From Paenibacillus_D tarimensis_A (GTDB lineage Bacteria > Bacillota > Bacilli > Paenibacillales > Paenibacillaceae): a stretch of 64,000 nt of DNA. The notes under the pieces are model-generated. The model saw only the letters and a program-made list of their open reading frames with translations. It searched no databases and was not told the origin of the DNA. A program made the translations under genes and the position numbers. Where the stretch lies: assembly GCA_041281825.1 (NCBI GenBank), contig CP166298.1, positions 1,860,001 through 1,924,000 on the forward strand, in the 5' to 3' direction. Of the stretch, positions 8,624 through 18,248 are shown piece after piece. Every line of letters starts with the position of its first letter. The first letter of the stretch is position 1.

Positions 8624-9880
8624 TTGATTCATTCCATCGTTGCTCATGAAGTTCAAGGCCTTCTTTACGTTTTTTCGGCTTGTCTGATATTCCTGATCGT
8701 CACTCCGAAGGTTTTGTTCGAGAACAACCGGCGAAAAATACTGTTTGTCGGCATATTAATTCTTCTTACTTACTTTTACATCGGATACGAGGATATCGAT
8801 CCCTTTATTTATATGATCCACCTGGCACCGGTATCGCTTGCGCTTGCCACATTGTTCGAAGGCATTATTCCCGGCATCGCCACATGGGCTGCTTTCAATT
8901 TTTGCAGCGCTTTCATCTTGTCCAACGACCCTTTCCCTTTGTTAGTCGGATCGACATTGTCGCTGTTAATAGGTCTAATTGCTCATTATCGGGAGATCGC
9001 GTTTCATTCTTATTGGCACATGGGCTTCTTCAGCGCATTACTCATTACCGTTCATCTGGCCGGTTTCTTCATCATTTCCGGAATCCATGCTTATTCAACC
9101 GGCGATCTGGCAGTGATGATTTCAGGAACCTATGTTTCATCGCTCATTACCAGCTATGTCTACTATAATGTTAAAAATCAGGAACGTCTTCTGGAGGAAC
9201 TGATCAATGCGGAGAAATACCAGATGATCGGCCAGTTGGCGGCGTCCATTTCCCATGAAGTCCGTAATCCGCTTACCACGACGCACGGATTTCTGCAATT
9301 GATGGGCAGAAGCGGTCTTGACGGGGAGCAGCTGGAACGGTACAGGCAGCACGCAATGGAGGGCATTGAGAAAGCGAATGCCATTATAAGCGATTATTTG
9401 AATTATGCCAAGCCGGTCGTTGAGGAAGCTCGGCCAATCGACGTAAAGCAATTAATCGACGATTTGGCATCGTGGATCGGTCCGTATTCGTCGTTTGCGA
9501 ATATTCAATTGAGCATTGTTCACCGTTCGAGACAGTCGGTCTACATTATGGGGGAATCGCGGAAGCTACAGCAATGTTTAATCAATATTATGAAAAATGC
9601 GGTGGAATCGATGCCCCAAGGCGGAAAAATTACGATTACAACGCAGCTTGAAGAGGATTCCGTTCAAATCGCCGTTCAAGACACCGGTATCGGCATGAAT
9701 GAATTTCAGCTGAGACGGATCGGGATGCCGTTTTTTACGACGAAAGAAAGAGGGACAGGGCTAGGTCTGATGGTTGTGCTGAATATGATTCAAGCGATGG
9801 ACGGCAAGGTGAAATTCGACAGCAAGCCCGATCAAGGAACAACCTGCACGATTCATTTTAAGCAATGCTCGCCCGTCTGA
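8624..9880 (+). CDS. KinB-like membrane sensor histidine kinase
   Basis: The 418-residue protein has about six membrane helices in residues 1-185 (a 5TM/LYT-type or KinB-like sensor). A HisKA domain follows with the phospho-acceptor His211 in SISHEVRNPLTTTHGFLQL, then a HATPase domain with N box (IMKNAVES), G1 (DTGIGM) and G2 (GTGLGLMVV). The order matches sporulation kinases that feed phosphate to Spo0F, especially KinB. No response regulator is adjacent, as is usual for phosphorelay kinases. The start is TTG 8624 with AAAAGGAG (8605-8612); the TTG at 8597 lies upstream of that site and is rejected. The role in sporulation is inferred from architecture and neighbours. Confidence 0.85.
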   Translation: MIHSIVAHEVQGLLYVFSACLIFLIVTPKVLFENNRRKILFVGILILLTYFYIGYEDIDPFIYMIHLAPVSLALATLFEGIIPGIATWAAFNFCSAFILSNDPFPLLVGSTLSLLIGLIAHYREIAFHSYWHMGFFSALLITVHLAGFFIISGIHAYSTGDLAVMISGTYVSSLITSYVYYNVKNQERLLEELINAEKYQMIGQLAASISHEVRNPLTTTHGFLQLMGRSGLDGEQLERYRQHAMEGIEKANAIISDYLNYAKPVVEEARPIDVKQLIDDLASWIGPYSSFANIQLSIVHRSRQSVYIMGESRKLQQCLINIMKNAVESMPQGGKITITTQLEEDSVQIAVQDTGIGMNEFQLRRIGMPFFTTKERGTGLGLMVVLNMIQAMDGKVKFDSKPDQGTTCTIHFKQCSPV

Positions 9881-9894
9881 CCGAAGAAAAAAGA

Positions 9895-9922
9895 TTGAAA
9901 AATGTCGAGATTATAGTAGTAT
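9895..9922 (+). promoter_or_regulatory. Possible promoter of the FAD oxidoreductase gene
   Basis: TTGAAA (9895-9900) and TAGTAT (9917-9922) are 16 bases apart, about 50 bases before the ATG. The match is moderate. Confidence 0.35.
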
Positions 9923-9974
9923 AGTTCTATATTAATCTTCCATTTTTTATATCTTTTTCTAGGGGTGTTGCCAA

Positions 9975-11624
9975 ATGAGCGGGAAGGCAGAGACTAAAGT
10001 CGTGATTTTGGGCGGCGGCGTTGCCGGGATGAGTGCGGCGCATGAGTTGATGGAACGGGGATTTCGCGTTTCTATGTACGAGAGCAAGCCGATTCCAGGC
10101 GGCAAGGCGAGGAGTATTCCGGTCCCGGGTACGGGTACAGCGGGTCGAAGAGATTTGCCGGGAGAGCATGGATTTCGGTTTTTCCCGAAGTTTTACCGGC
10201 ATATTACCGATACGATGAAGCGAATTCCATACGGGCGTAACAAACAAGGCGTATACGACAATTTAATCGAGGGGACAAATCTGGGGCTTGCGTTTTTCGA
10301 TCGTCCCATGCTGCCGTTTCTGACGGAGTTCCCTTCCTCGATCAGCGATTTAAGAACGCTGCTGCATTCGTTATTCCGCAATCGTCTGGGTCTGAGCGAA
10401 GACGATGTGGAGCTTTACGTTTCCAAGCTGTGGCAAGTGCTCACCAGCTGCGACCTGAGACGGATGCTGGAATATCAACGCGTTGCATGGTGGGACTTTA
10501 TCGAAGCGGACAAGCAATCCGACGCGTTCCGGAATATATTCGCAGGTCTAACGCGAGTACTGGTCGCCGCCAAATCGAAGGAAGCCAATGCATGTACGGT
10601 CGGAGCGGTCGGAGCGACGTTGATGCTCGATATGGTTATGCCCGGAGGCAGCGCGGACAGACTGCTCAACGGTCCGACGAACGAGGTCTGGTTAGATCCA
10701 TGGCTGAATTATTTGAAGCAGGGCGGAGTGGATTATCATTTGGACGCAAAAGTTGAAGCGATTCATTGCAAGGAGGGGGTTATCCAAGGGGTAACGATCC
10801 GGGAAGACGGACAATCCTATACCGTTCAAGGGGATTACTATATTGCCGCAGTACCTGTGGAAGTGATGGCGGGACTGCTCACGGACGAGCTTGTGCAAGC
10901 CGATCCGATGCTCGGTTCGCTGCGGGAATTAAGCGAGTCGGTCGAATGGATGAACGGCATCCAATTCTACCTGAACAAGGACGTTCCGATGATACACGGT
11001 CACGTTATTTTTATGGACAGTCCATGGGCGCTTACCGGTGTTTCGCAGTCCCAGTTTTGGCCGGACTTTCGTATGGAGGATTACGGTAACGGCGAAGTTA
11101 AGGGAATCCTCTCCATCGATATTTCCGACTGGGAAATGCCGGGCATTCTATACGGCAAACCGGCAATGAAGTGCTCGGCAGAGGAGATCAAGCTTGAAGT
11201 ATGGGAGCAGTTGAAACGTAGCCTGAACCATGGGGAAGAGCCGATATTGACTGACGATATGCTGGTCTCATGGTTTTTGGATGACGATATTGTCTTTCCG
11301 AATCCGCATACGGTAGTGAATATGGAGCCGCTGCTCGTTAACCGGGTACATACATGGAACTTGCGGCCCAATGCCTTTACGGCGATACCGAATTTGCTGC
11401 TCGCATCCGATTATGTCCGCACCAATACCGATTTGGCGACAATGGAAGGCGCTAACGAAGCGGCCAGGAGAGCGGTCAATTGCATTCTGGAGAAGACCGG
11501 TTCGAAGGCAAAGCCTTGTGAGATATGGGAGATGTACACGTATAAGCTGCTTGCCGCATGGCGGCTGAACGACCATTCCCGTTACGAGCGCGGGTTGCCC
11601 TGGAACGGCAAGGTAATCGGGTAG
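9975..11624 (+). CDS. FAD-dependent oxidoreductase (amine oxidase / phytoene desaturase-like)
   Basis: The 549-residue flavoprotein opens with a Rossmann dinucleotide-binding motif (VVILGGGVAGMSAAHEL, residues 10-26), followed by an acidic residue at the end of the second strand (MYESK). GGKARS and HGFRFFP, typical of the amine oxidase/desaturase superfamily, come next. The C-terminal FAD segment LLASDYVRTNTDLATMEGA is also present. Relatives include hydroxysqualene dehydroxylases and carotenoid desaturases, but no isoprenoid genes are nearby and the substrate is unknown. It is a single gene between the KinB-like kinase and the 3' end of yhbH, with a palindromic repeat after the stop. Confidence 0.8.
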   Translation: MSGKAETKVVILGGGVAGMSAAHELMERGFRVSMYESKPIPGGKARSIPVPGTGTAGRRDLPGEHGFRFFPKFYRHITDTMKRIPYGRNKQGVYDNLIEGTNLGLAFFDRPMLPFLTEFPSSISDLRTLLHSLFRNRLGLSEDDVELYVSKLWQVLTSCDLRRMLEYQRVAWWDFIEADKQSDAFRNIFAGLTRVLVAAKSKEANACTVGAVGATLMLDMVMPGGSADRLLNGPTNEVWLDPWLNYLKQGGVDYHLDAKVEAIHCKEGVIQGVTIREDGQSYTVQGDYYIAAVPVEVMAGLLTDELVQADPMLGSLRELSESVEWMNGIQFYLNKDVPMIHGHVIFMDSPWALTGVSQSQFWPDFRMEDYGNGEVKGILSIDISDWEMPGILYGKPAMKCSAEEIKLEVWEQLKRSLNHGEEPILTDDMLVSWFLDDDIVFPNPHTVVNMEPLLVNRVHTWNLRPNAFTAIPNLLLASDYVRTNTDLATMEGANEAARRAVNCILEKTGSKAKPCEIWEMYTYKLLAAWRLNDHSRYERGLPWNGKVIG

Positions 11625-11666
11625 TGAGTGGTAATATTAAAAAGTATAGCATATAGACCGCTTCAT

Positions 11667-11861
11667 GTCCGGTTCGTGCTTCCGATCACTGTTGTCCTCG
11701 GATTCTTTGATTACCTAACCTCTTAGCAGAGAGACTTTGAGCTCGCTCAAAGATCCCATTGTCAGGTAAGAATCCGAGGACAAAGAACGTAAGTGAATCC
11801 TTCCGAAGCAGCTTTCTTGCAGAAAGCTTTGAGCTTGCGCTTCTCCAGCACGAATCCGGCC
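11667..11861. repeat. Long palindromic element, copy 2 (195 bases)
   Basis: This is the second copy of the 6720-6880 element. The outer arms are CCGGTTCGTGCT (11669-11680) and AGCACGAATCCGG (11847-11859). The inner arms TTGTCCTCGGATTCTT (11692-11707) and AAGAATCCGAGGACAA (11768-11783) pair perfectly over 16 bases. It is 34 bases longer than copy 1 because a short hairpin repeat sits in its inner loop. It lies between the convergent oxidoreductase and yhbH genes. The remaining bases to 11980 show only a GC-rich hairpin near 11916-11940. Confidence 0.85.
11727..11766 (+). repeat. Short hairpin-SD repeat nested in the long element
   Basis: The stem is CTTTGAGC (11735-11742) and GCTCAAAG (11745-11752), followed by ATCCCATTGTCAGG. 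The final GGAGG of other copies has become GGTAA, so this copy gives no ribosome binding site. No gene follows it. Confidence 0.8.
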
Positions 11862-11980
11862 ACTTCGCTTTGGGCCATACTTTTTAATAGCGTAGTTGGG
11901 GGGCGTGGCTTTTATTGGGGGCTGGCGGCCACCCCCGCTCCTGACAATAGCGCCAGTTTTGGTTACACTTTAAATTGGTA

Positions 11981-13129
11981 TCAGGCGTTTTTCTTGGCAA
12001 AAAAGGTTTTTAGCGCCTGATAGACGCCGTTTTTTTCCCGGATGATCGAATAAATGAATTTCTTGTTGCCGATATGTTTGTAGGCGGACATAAGCGTACT
12101 GCTTCGATTGTACTGATTCACTTCCCCATAACCGAACATGTTGGTCCGCGACATTAATTCTTCGATTAGCTTGACGCATTTCTCATTGTCGGAAGTTAAA
12201 TTATCGCCATCCGAAAAATGAAACGGGTAAATATTCCAGTTGGCCGGCGGGTAGCGGCTGTCAATGACCTCCAGCGCCTTCTTATACGCAGAGGAGCAGA
12301 TTGTTCCTCCGCTTTCGCCGCGCGTGAAGAATTCATCTTCAGGCACTTCCTTTGCCTCCGTATGATGGGCGATAAAGACGATTTCCACATGCTCGTATTT
12401 CCTTCTTAAAAACTTGGTCATCCAGAAGAAGAAGCTTCGGGCGCAATATTTTTCGAACGATCCCATGCTTCCGGAAGTATCCATTAAGGCAAGAACGACC
12501 GCATTGGAATGCGGCTTAACGACCTCATCCCACGTTTTGTAACGGAGATCGTCGGGAGAGATGCCGTAGATGCCCGGCTTTCCGGCATTTGCATTGCGGC
12601 GCAAATTTTCGATGATGGTTCGTTTTTTATCAATGTTGGACATGATGCCTTTTTTGCGGATATCATGGAAGACGATATCCTCCGCTTGCATTTTTTCCTT
12701 CTGTTTATTTTCCAGATTCGGCAGCTCCAGCTCCTCGAACAGCATATCCTCCAGCTCCGCCATCGTTACTTCCGTCTCGAGGTAATCTTCTCCCGGCTGA
12801 TCGCCTGCACCTTGCCCCTTGCCTGCCCCTTTCTTGGCCGCCTGGGGGTCGACTCCCAGCACATCGCCGACTTTTGAATCGCCTTTGCCTTGTCCGACGT
12901 GCTGCTTTTTGTTGTGATTATAGACGAACCGGAATTCGTCGAGGCTTTTGATTGGAACTTTGACGATCTGTCGGCCGTCGGACAGCACAATGCTTTCATC
13001 AGTTACGATATCCGGCAGGTTCTGCCTTATCGCTTCCCGGACTTTTTCCTGGTGACGGGCTTGATCCTCATACCCTTTTCGGTGCAGAGACCAGTCTTCC
13101 CTAGACACGATAAACAACGGTTCTGTCAT
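11981..13129 (-). CDS. yhbH: Sporulation protein YhbH (DUF444, VWA-like)
   Basis: The protein has 382 residues and belongs to the DUF444/YhbH family, close in length to the Bacillus subtilis protein. A von Willebrand A-like metal site is seen in VVLALMDTSGSMGSFEKY (DxSxS). The N-terminus (residues 1-90) is basic and probably extended. YhbH works with PrkA and SpoVR in sporulation, by genetic association in the family. GAGGTG stands 7 bases before the ATG. It is encoded on the minus strand and divergent from sbcD, with 250 bases between; no clear sporulation promoter was found there. Confidence 0.95.
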   Translation of the reverse strand: MTEPLFIVSREDWSLHRKGYEDQARHQEKVREAIRQNLPDIVTDESIVLSDGRQIVKVPIKSLDEFRFVYNHNKKQHVGQGKGDSKVGDVLGVDPQAAKKGAGKGQGAGDQPGEDYLETEVTMAELEDMLFEELELPNLENKQKEKMQAEDIVFHDIRKKGIMSNIDKKRTIIENLRRNANAGKPGIYGISPDDLRYKTWDEVVKPHSNAVVLALMDTSGSMGSFEKYCARSFFFWMTKFLRRKYEHVEIVFIAHHTEAKEVPEDEFFTRGESGGTICSSAYKKALEVIDSRYPPANWNIYPFHFSDGDNLTSDNEKCVKLIEELMSRTNMFGYGEVNQYNRSSTLMSAYKHIGNKKFIYSIIREKNGVYQALKTFFAKKNA

Positions 13130-13379
13130 TCTGTGTCACCTCGATATCAGTTTTTGGCAGCTTATTGAACAGCCTCTGTTTGTATCAATATATTCAAGTC
13201 CCCTGAGGTTATGTGAAGCAAATCGGCAGCAGTTATATTAAGACGGATTCAGATTGTGCCAAAATATTGAAGACACCCCGGGAGATAGGAATTCGCTCAC
13301 CGGATATCGAATTGATATGAAGGGAGCGGGGATGACGTAAGCGGGATCAACACTTACGGGTAACAGGAGGTTATTTTTC

Positions 13380-14558
13380 ATGAAAATCTTACATACTGCC
13401 GACTGGCATCTTGGAAAGCTGGTTCAGGGCGTTTATATGACCGAGGATCAGCAGGTTGTACTGGAGCAGTTAATTGCTGCCGCCGAGCGGGAACGGCCGG
13501 ATGCCGTTATTATCGCCGGGGATTTATACGACAGGGCGGTGCCGCCGACCGAAGCGGTTGAATTGCTTGACGGGCTGCTGGAACGTATTGTGGTCGACCT
13601 GAACATTCCGGTGCTCGCTATTGCAGGCAATCACGACAGCCCGGATCGGATCGATTTTGCTTCCAGGATGATGGAGAGCAGGGGATTGTACATAGCCGGA
13701 CAATTACGGGAACAGCTTAAGCCGGTCGTCCTGCGGGACGAATACGGCGAGGTGCATTTTCATCTTGTACCGTATGCGGACCCGGCACAGGTGCGTTATA
13801 TGCTTGGAGACGACGAGATCCGCACACACGACGACGCGATGCGCGCTATCGTCTCCCGGATTCGCAGCGTGATGGATCCGGCGGCAAGGCATGTTCTTGT
13901 CGGGCATGCATTCGTTACGCCGGGCGGACAGCCGGCAAGCAATACGAGCGAATCGGAACGGCCGCTTGCTGTCGGCGGAGCAGAGCATGTGCGGGCCGAG
14001 TATTTCAGCCCGTTTCATTATACGGCGCTCGGTCATTTGCACCAAGCGCATTTTGTAAAGGATGAGCGGATCCGATATGCTGGCTCGCCGCTTAAATATT
14101 CAATCTCGGAGGAGCATCACAATAAAGGCTTCTATATGGTCGAGCTGGGCGAAGACGGCTCGGTACGGACGGAGAAACGCGAGCTGAGGCCAAGACGCGA
14201 CATGCGCCGGATAACAACGGCGATCGAAGAAATTGAATCGCATGAGATATGCGAGGATTACGTATTCGTTACGCTGCTTAACGATAACCCGGTTCTGTTT
14301 CCGATGGAAAAGGTGCGTGCGGTTTACCCTAATGCGCTTCATGTAGAGCGCAGAGTGTCTGCTTCGGGGAAAACCGGGGATGGCGACGGCGGCACGGGGA
14401 CGGGAGATCGCTATGCAGCGCGGCGCGACGCCGAACCGGCAGCGCTCTTTGCGGCGTTTTACCAGGAAGTGAAGGGAATACCGCTGGAAGAAGAGAAGCG
14501 CCGGTTGTTTGCAAGCGTCATGTCGGAAGTGGTGCGAGAGGGAGGTGAACCCGCATGA
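13380..14558 (+). CDS. sbcD: Exonuclease SbcCD subunit D
   Basis: This is the Mre11-type nuclease of the SbcCD complex, which cuts DNA hairpins and protein-blocked ends. Phosphoesterase motifs appear in order: TADWHLGK, GDLYDRA, GNHDSPDR, VGHAFVTPG and LGHLHQAH. The length is 392 residues. A low-complexity Gly/Thr-rich insertion is present near residues 330-350. AGGAGG stands 9 bases before the ATG. The gene overlaps sbcC by four bases (ATGA), so translation is coupled. Confidence 0.97.
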   Translation: MKILHTADWHLGKLVQGVYMTEDQQVVLEQLIAAAERERPDAVIIAGDLYDRAVPPTEAVELLDGLLERIVVDLNIPVLAIAGNHDSPDRIDFASRMMESRGLYIAGQLREQLKPVVLRDEYGEVHFHLVPYADPAQVRYMLGDDEIRTHDDAMRAIVSRIRSVMDPAARHVLVGHAFVTPGGQPASNTSESERPLAVGGAEHVRAEYFSPFHYTALGHLHQAHFVKDERIRYAGSPLKYSISEEHHNKGFYMVELGEDGSVRTEKRELRPRRDMRRITTAIEEIESHEICEDYVFVTLLNDNPVLFPMEKVRAVYPNALHVERRVSASGKTGDGDGGTGTGDRYAARRDAEPAALFAAFYQEVKGIPLEEEKRRLFASVMSEVVREGGEPA

Positions 14559-17500
14559 GACCGATCCGGTTAACGATGACGGCTTTCGGCCCTTACCGGG
14601 ACCGTGAGACGGTTGATTTCAGCCTGCTGGAAGACCGGAGATTGTTTGTCATCTCCGGAAATACCGGAGCAGGCAAGACAACGATCTTCGATGCGATCTG
14701 TTACGCGTTGTATGGCGCCGCCAGCGGCGAGGACCGTGCGGAGCCGCGTTTGCTGCGCAGCCACTTCGCCGGGGAGGGGGTCCATACTTCAGTGGAGTTC
14801 GAATTTGGCGTCGGCCGGCGGACGTACCGCGTAATGCGGCAAATGGCGCATCGTAAGGGCGGCAACAAAAGCGAAACCGGCGGAAAAGCGGAATTATACG
14901 ATACGACGGACGGTGAAGCAGTCCCATGCGTGGACCGGTTTGCAATTGCCGAAGTCAATGCGAAACTGGAAGCGATCATCGGTTTGACGAAGGAGCAATT
15001 CAGCCAAATCGTTATGCTGCCGCAAGGAGAGTTCCGCAAATTGCTTACCTCGGATACGGAGAATAAGGAAGACATCTTACGTCGAATCTTTCGGACATCG
15101 CTGTATCGGAAGCTGGAGGAGCGGTTCCACCAACTGACGAAGGAGCAGCGCGAACAGCTGCGGGAAGCGCAGCTGATTCGGGATGCCTATTTCAAGCAAG
15201 CGGCGGAAACGATTCCGTTAAGGGAAGAAGGGCCTTTAATCAAGGTGTTGCGGCAGGAATACATAAATGCGGTTCAACTGATCGAAGCGCTTAGGGAAGA
15301 GAAGCGTTACTATAACAAGCTGGCGCAGTCGGCCGCGGAACGGAAAAGCGCCTTGTCCGTTCAAGTGGAGGAGCAAGAGACGGCGCTCCGGGAAGCTCTG
15401 GCCGTTAACGGCAGATTTACGGAGCTGGCCGGCAAACGGTCTGGGCTGGACGAGCTGGAGAGCCGCAAACCGGAAATAACGGCACTGGAGCGACGGCTGG
15501 AGCTCGCGGAACGGGCTGCGCGCATCGAGCCCTATGAGGAGCAGGCGGGGCGGTCGGCACGGCTGGAAGGCGACAAAAGGCGGCAGCTGGATGCCAAAAA
15601 AAAGGAGCTTGAATCCGCGGAATCCGCCTTGATCCGTGCCCAGACCGCCTTTCGCGAGGAAGAGGGAAAGGAAGACGACAGACGGGGAGCGCTGCTGGAG
15701 CTGGAGCGGCTGAAGGAGCTGGTTCCGCTTGTAAGGACGCTGGATGAGAGGCGTGCGGAAGTGGAGCGGCTGCTGAAGCGGGAGCACGACTGTGAAGCTG
15801 CCCTGTCGGCTTTGGAACAGAAGCTTACCGCAGAGCGCGATCAGAAGCGGACAGACGACCGCCGCATCCGGGAAATGGAAGAAAAGACCGCCCGGCTGCC
15901 TGAGCTGCTTGAGCGCCTTGGTTGGATCCGGAGCAAATATAACCTGATTAAAGAGCTGGCCGACCTTGAAAACCGGATCGGCGGCTTCGCAAAGGCTGAA
16001 GAGGAGCAAGAGCGGATTGTGGCCCGGTACCGGGAGGAGCATGACCGGCTGGAAGCGTTATGGCTGGAAGGGCAGGCGGGCTTATTGGCGGCTCATCTGC
16101 ACGACGGGGAGCCTTGTCCGGTCTGCGGCAGCACAGCGCATCCCGGTAAAGCGGAACCGGGTCATGAGGTTCCTTCAAGAGAGGCACTGCAGCAGGCGAA
16201 AGAGCGGCTGCTGTTGGCCCAGTCGGAAATCAGCGGCGCAAGGGCTCAGGCAGCAGCGGCGCATGCCGGTTGGGAAGCGCGTACGGAAGCGATGGCGGAA
16301 TATGACATTTCCGCTGCGGATATGAATGGCCAGCTGCTGCAGGCGGAAATGGAAGGCAAACGTCTGCGGGCGACGACCGATCAGCTTAAGGAGCAGGCGG
16401 CACTGCTCGCGGAGCTGCGCCGGAGGGGGGAGCAGCGCGAACGGGAGCTCGAAAGGCTGCAGGCCGACAAGGAGAGGATGTCCGCAGAGCTGCAGCAATG
16501 CATGTTGGTGCGCAGCACTAAGCAGTCGCTGCTCGGCAAGGAAGTCGAGCGCCTTCCCGAATCGCTGCGCACGCCGGATCTGCTGGCGCGGCGCCTTGAT
16601 TCGCAGCAGCAGCTTTGGGATCGGCTCACTGCTGCCTGGAAGTCGGCCGGAGAGCAGCTGCAGCGGGCCCAGACCCGGCTTGCCGAGGAAAGGGCGAACA
16701 CGGTACAGCTTGCCGCCGGGCTGAAGGAAGCGGAGGCAAGCTCCCTTCAAGCGAGCGGAAGGTTTGCCGAAGAACAGGCCAAGGCCGGTTTTGCCGGCAG
16801 AGAGCAATACGAAGCGGCGAAGATGCAGGAACGGGATCGGTTGGCTTTGAAGGAGAAGCTGGAATCTTACAAGACGCAGACCGCCTCGTTGTCGCAGCAA
16901 ATTGCAGAGCTGGAACGGCTGTTACAGGGACTGTCGCCTGCGGACACGGAAGCGATGGCGTCCCGGATCGCGGAGCTTAAGGAAGAGCTGGAGAAGGCAC
17001 TTCACGAGCTGCAGAGCTCCCTTCATTACGGCCGGGAAGCGGAAAGGCTGGAAACGGCGGTCGGGGCTTCCCAGGAGCGGGTAGCGGAGCTGGAGAGCCG
17101 GCTGGAGCAGACGCTGGATATCTACCAAATGCTGAAAGGCGATAATCCGTTAAAAATATCGTTTGAACGGTACATACTTATAGAATATTTGGAGCAAATT
17201 CTGCACGCGGCCAACATTAGACTGCGCAAGTTATCGGGCGGGCAATTTCTGCTGCAGCGCAGCGACAGGCTGGAGACGCGCGGCAAGCAAAGCGGGCTCG
17301 GATTGGATGTGTATGACGCTTATACCGGTCAGAATCGGGATGTAAAGTCATTATCGGGGGGAGAAAAATTCAACGCTTCGTTATGTCTGGCGCTCGGTAT
17401 GACCGATGTGATTCAGGCGAATCAAGGGGGCGTTTCAATCGAGATGATGCTGATCGACGAGGGCTTCGGGTCGCTGGATGAAGAGTCCCTGCATAAGGCG

Positions 17501-17647
17501 ATTGCAGCTTTAATTGATCTGCAGCGAGCGGGAAGAATGATTGGTGTCATCTCACACGTACAGGAGCTTAAGCAGGCATTTCCGGCAGCGCTCGAAGTGA
17601 CGAAGACGAAGGAAGGGTACAGCAGGACGGCGATTTTCTTGAAATAA
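14555..17647 (+). CDS. sbcC: Exonuclease SbcCD subunit C (SMC-like ATPase)
   Basis: The 1030-residue Rad50-type ATPase has Walker A GNTGAGKTTIFDA near the N-terminus and a long coiled coil rich in Glu, Arg and Leu. The zinc hook CPVCG (Cys521, Cys524) is in the middle. A second coiled coil follows, then the signature LSGGEKFNASL and Walker B MLIDEGFGSLDEES near the C-terminus. It forms a 2:2 complex with SbcD for double-strand break and palindrome processing. Several internal reading frames on both strands are by-products of its GC-rich coiled-coil sequence. Confidence 0.97.
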   Translation: MRPIRLTMTAFGPYRDRETVDFSLLEDRRLFVISGNTGAGKTTIFDAICYALYGAASGEDRAEPRLLRSHFAGEGVHTSVEFEFGVGRRTYRVMRQMAHRKGGNKSETGGKAELYDTTDGEAVPCVDRFAIAEVNAKLEAIIGLTKEQFSQIVMLPQGEFRKLLTSDTENKEDILRRIFRTSLYRKLEERFHQLTKEQREQLREAQLIRDAYFKQAAETIPLREEGPLIKVLRQEYINAVQLIEALREEKRYYNKLAQSAAERKSALSVQVEEQETALREALAVNGRFTELAGKRSGLDELESRKPEITALERRLELAERAARIEPYEEQAGRSARLEGDKRRQLDAKKKELESAESALIRAQTAFREEEGKEDDRRGALLELERLKELVPLVRTLDERRAEVERLLKREHDCEAALSALEQKLTAERDQKRTDDRRIREMEEKTARLPELLERLGWIRSKYNLIKELADLENRIGGFAKAEEEQERIVARYREEHDRLEALWLEGQAGLLAAHLHDGEPCPVCGSTAHPGKAEPGHEVPSREALQQAKERLLLAQSEISGARAQAAAAHAGWEARTEAMAEYDISAADMNGQLLQAEMEGKRLRATTDQLKEQAALLAELRRRGEQRERELERLQADKERMSAELQQCMLVRSTKQSLLGKEVERLPESLRTPDLLARRLDSQQQLWDRLTAAWKSAGEQLQRAQTRLAEERANTVQLAAGLKEAEASSLQASGRFAEEQAKAGFAGREQYEAAKMQERDRLALKEKLESYKTQTASLSQQIAELERLLQGLSPADTEAMASRIAELKEELEKALHELQSSLHYGREAERLETAVGASQERVAELESRLEQTLDIYQMLKGDNPLKISFERYILIEYLEQILHAANIRLRKLSGGQFLLQRSDRLETRGKQSGLGLDVYDAYTGQNRDVKSLSGGEKFNASLCLALGMTDVIQANQGGVSIEMMLIDEGFGSLDEESLHKAIAALIDLQRAGRMIGVISHVQELKQAFPAALEVTKTKEGYSRTAIFLK

Positions 17648-17652
17648 GAAGC

Positions 17653-17689
17653 GCGAAGCGTTTGTCGCGTTCCGGGACAGACGCTTCGC
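17653..17689 (+). terminator. Hairpin after sbcC, probable terminator
   Basis: The 14-bp stem GCGAAGCGTTTGTC / GACAGACGCTTCGC has one G-U pair and begins 6 bases after the sbcC stop. There is no T-run, so it may work with Rho or only stabilise the mRNA end. Confidence 0.5.
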
Positions 17690-17718
17690 ATACGGAGAAA
17701 TTGGATCCGCCGCTTCTT

Positions 17719-18183
17719 CTATGCGCCGGAAAACTGAAGCGCGATACCCGCGACGATCAGAGCGCCGAATCCGAAGACGAGCAATCCGTTCAGAATAACA
17801 CCGATAATACCGAAAACCTTGCGTCTGCGCTTCATGAATAACCCGATGACGCCAAGGATAAACCCGATAAAACTGAGCCCAAGCGAGACGAGAATTAATA
17901 AGCCGGAAATAATGATTGCGCTATTCATTTGCAGTGATTCCGGATCCTCGATCTCAAGCGCTCCGTTGGCGCTGATGAACTCGCTGATGCCAGCCGTCGC
18001 CGCAATTGCACAGCCGATGACAGCGATAATGCTGACAATCCCTATTATAAACGAAGCGACGCCAAGTCCCGATTGTTTAAGAGGGACTTCCTGTCCGGAC
18101 TCCGGCTCCGCTACCTGCGTGAAGGGCTGACTTCCTTCGGTATTTTCGGATTGCCCGCGGTGTTGCGATTGATCTTGTTCCAT
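17719..18183 (-). CDS. Small membrane protein of DUF4190 type
   Basis: The 154-residue protein has a polar N-terminal tail (about 50 residues rich in Gln, Ser and Glu). Three hydrophobic segments follow (about 58-85, 98-125 and 128-152), with a basic KRRRK loop before the last. This layout fits the DUF4190-type membrane proteins; function is unknown. The start at 18183 follows AAAGGAG by 10 bases and replaces a longer frame from 18228. It is divergent from the DUF423 gene, with 65 bases between. Confidence 0.75.
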   Translation of the reverse strand: MEQDQSQHRGQSENTEGSQPFTQVAEPESGQEVPLKQSGLGVASFIIGIVSIIAVIGCAIAATAGISEFISANGALEIEDPESLQMNSAIIISGLLILVSLGLSFIGFILGVIGLFMKRRRKVFGIIGVILNGLLVFGFGALIVAGIALQFSGA

Positions 18184-18248
18184 GTCATATTGGCTCCTTT
18201 TTCGTTTTCTTGTAGAATTATACATCAAATGCTTGGAGGAGAAAATAA

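Noticed and set aside
15236..17128. Long minus-strand frames inside sbcC
   Set aside because: They mirror the GC-rich coiled-coil coding sequence and contain no protein motifs.
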